The notes under the pieces: generated by a model
The model's input: only the letters and a program-made list of their open reading frames with translations
Told to the model about the DNA's origin: nothing
The model's database searches: none
Part shown: in pieces, positions 5,193-5,285 of the stretch
How the letters are laid out: each line of letters opens with the position of its first letter
Position numbering within the stretch: position 1 is the first letter of the stretch
Source: Nitrososphaerota archaeon
Lineage (GTDB): Archaea; Thermoproteota; Nitrososphaeria_A; Caldarchaeales; Wolframiiraptoraceae
Assembly (NCBI GenBank): GCA_021157985.1
Contig: JAGGVM010000087.1
Coordinates: 1 to 5,285 of the forward strand
Reading direction: 5' to 3'
Length of the DNA stretch: 5,285 nt
Position numbers and translations under genes: made by a program

Positions 5193-5285
5193 CCGACTCC
5201 AATCCCGAGAGCAGATCATCTATCGTCTTCTTCACGGAGTTATCTGAGGCCCGCTTGACCAGGTATCCGCGGTCCAGCTTATCCC
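5179..5285 (-). CDS. C-terminal end of an unrecognised protein (runs off the right edge)
   Basis: On the minus strand one frame stays open from the window edge for 34 codons and ends in TGA at 5181-5179; the other two frames are closed by early stops. The visible residues are hydrophilic and helical-looking: GYLVKRASDNSVKKT, then IDDLLSGLESASQR at the C-terminus. No domain can be recognised from so little. Its stop codon lies inside the 3' end of the convergent acyltransferase gene, a 14-base overlap. The call rests on the open frame and natural-looking composition, so it is tentative. Confidence 0.5.
   Translation of the reverse strand, partial: DKLDRGYLVKRASDNSVKKTIDDLLSGLESASQR

Noticed and set aside
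4995..5219. Minus-strand frame of 74 codons spanning the end of the acyltransferase gene
   Set aside because: It is antisense to the RAM domain, with His/Pro/Arg-rich content and no domain. The neighbouring frame open to the right edge looks more like protein.
1..5285. CRISPR arrays, tRNA or rRNA genes, insertion sequences and attachment sites
   Set aside because: No regularly spaced repeats, cloverleaf-like segments, transposase motifs or paired terminal repeats were found on either strand by reading. Gaps between genes are all under about 130 bases.

Overview
The window looks like chromosomal DNA of a GC-rich, probably thermophilic archaeon, most likely from the TACK side of the tree. I infer this from three things. 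Arginine codons are mostly AGG/AGA and isoleucine is often ATA. Several genes have a TATA-like element about 28 bases before the start codon and no ribosome binding site, as in leaderless archaeal transcripts. Two protein architectures are typically archaeal: an AbrB-PhoU fusion and a homocitrate-synthase-type enzyme with a C-terminal RAM (Lrp/AsnC effector) domain. I cannot name the species. No CRISPR array, insertion sequence, tRNA or rRNA is visible.

Layout, left to right. (1) Bases 1-1031, minus strand: pstB, the ATPase of the high-affinity phosphate ABC importer, followed after 6 bases by phoU, which runs off the left edge. (2) Bases 1032-1159: a divergent regulatory region with TATA-like elements, a 12-base perfect palindrome and a short hairpin. 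(3) Bases 1160-2320, plus strand: a 12-helix MFS transporter of unknown substrate. (4) Bases 2397-3407, plus strand: a second PhoU-like protein with an N-terminal SpoVT/AbrB DNA-binding domain. (5) Bases 3404-3775, minus strand: a small orphan protein ending in a long coiled coil. (6) Bases 3813-5192, plus strand: a homocitrate synthase/isopropylmalate synthase family enzyme with a RAM domain. (7) Bases 5179-5285, minus strand: the last 34 codons of an unrecognised gene that runs off the right edge.

The left three-fifths is probably a phosphate module. PstB powers phosphate import, the first PhoU is expected to restrain the transporter, and the AbrB-PhoU fusion could link phosphate state to transcription. 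The permease and binding-protein genes (pstS, pstC, pstA) are not beside pstB on its upstream side, where the divergent MFS gene sits. They may lie beyond the left edge or elsewhere. The right part is amino-acid metabolism, probably the first step of the alpha-aminoadipate (LysW-type) lysine pathway or a related acyl transfer, with likely allosteric control.

Three TATA-like elements sit at the same distance from the start codons of pstB, the AbrB-PhoU gene and the acyltransferase gene. Inside the pstB-phoU operon and before the MFS gene there are instead short Shine-Dalgarno motifs with 6-base spacers. This mixed leaderless/SD pattern was used to choose several start codons.
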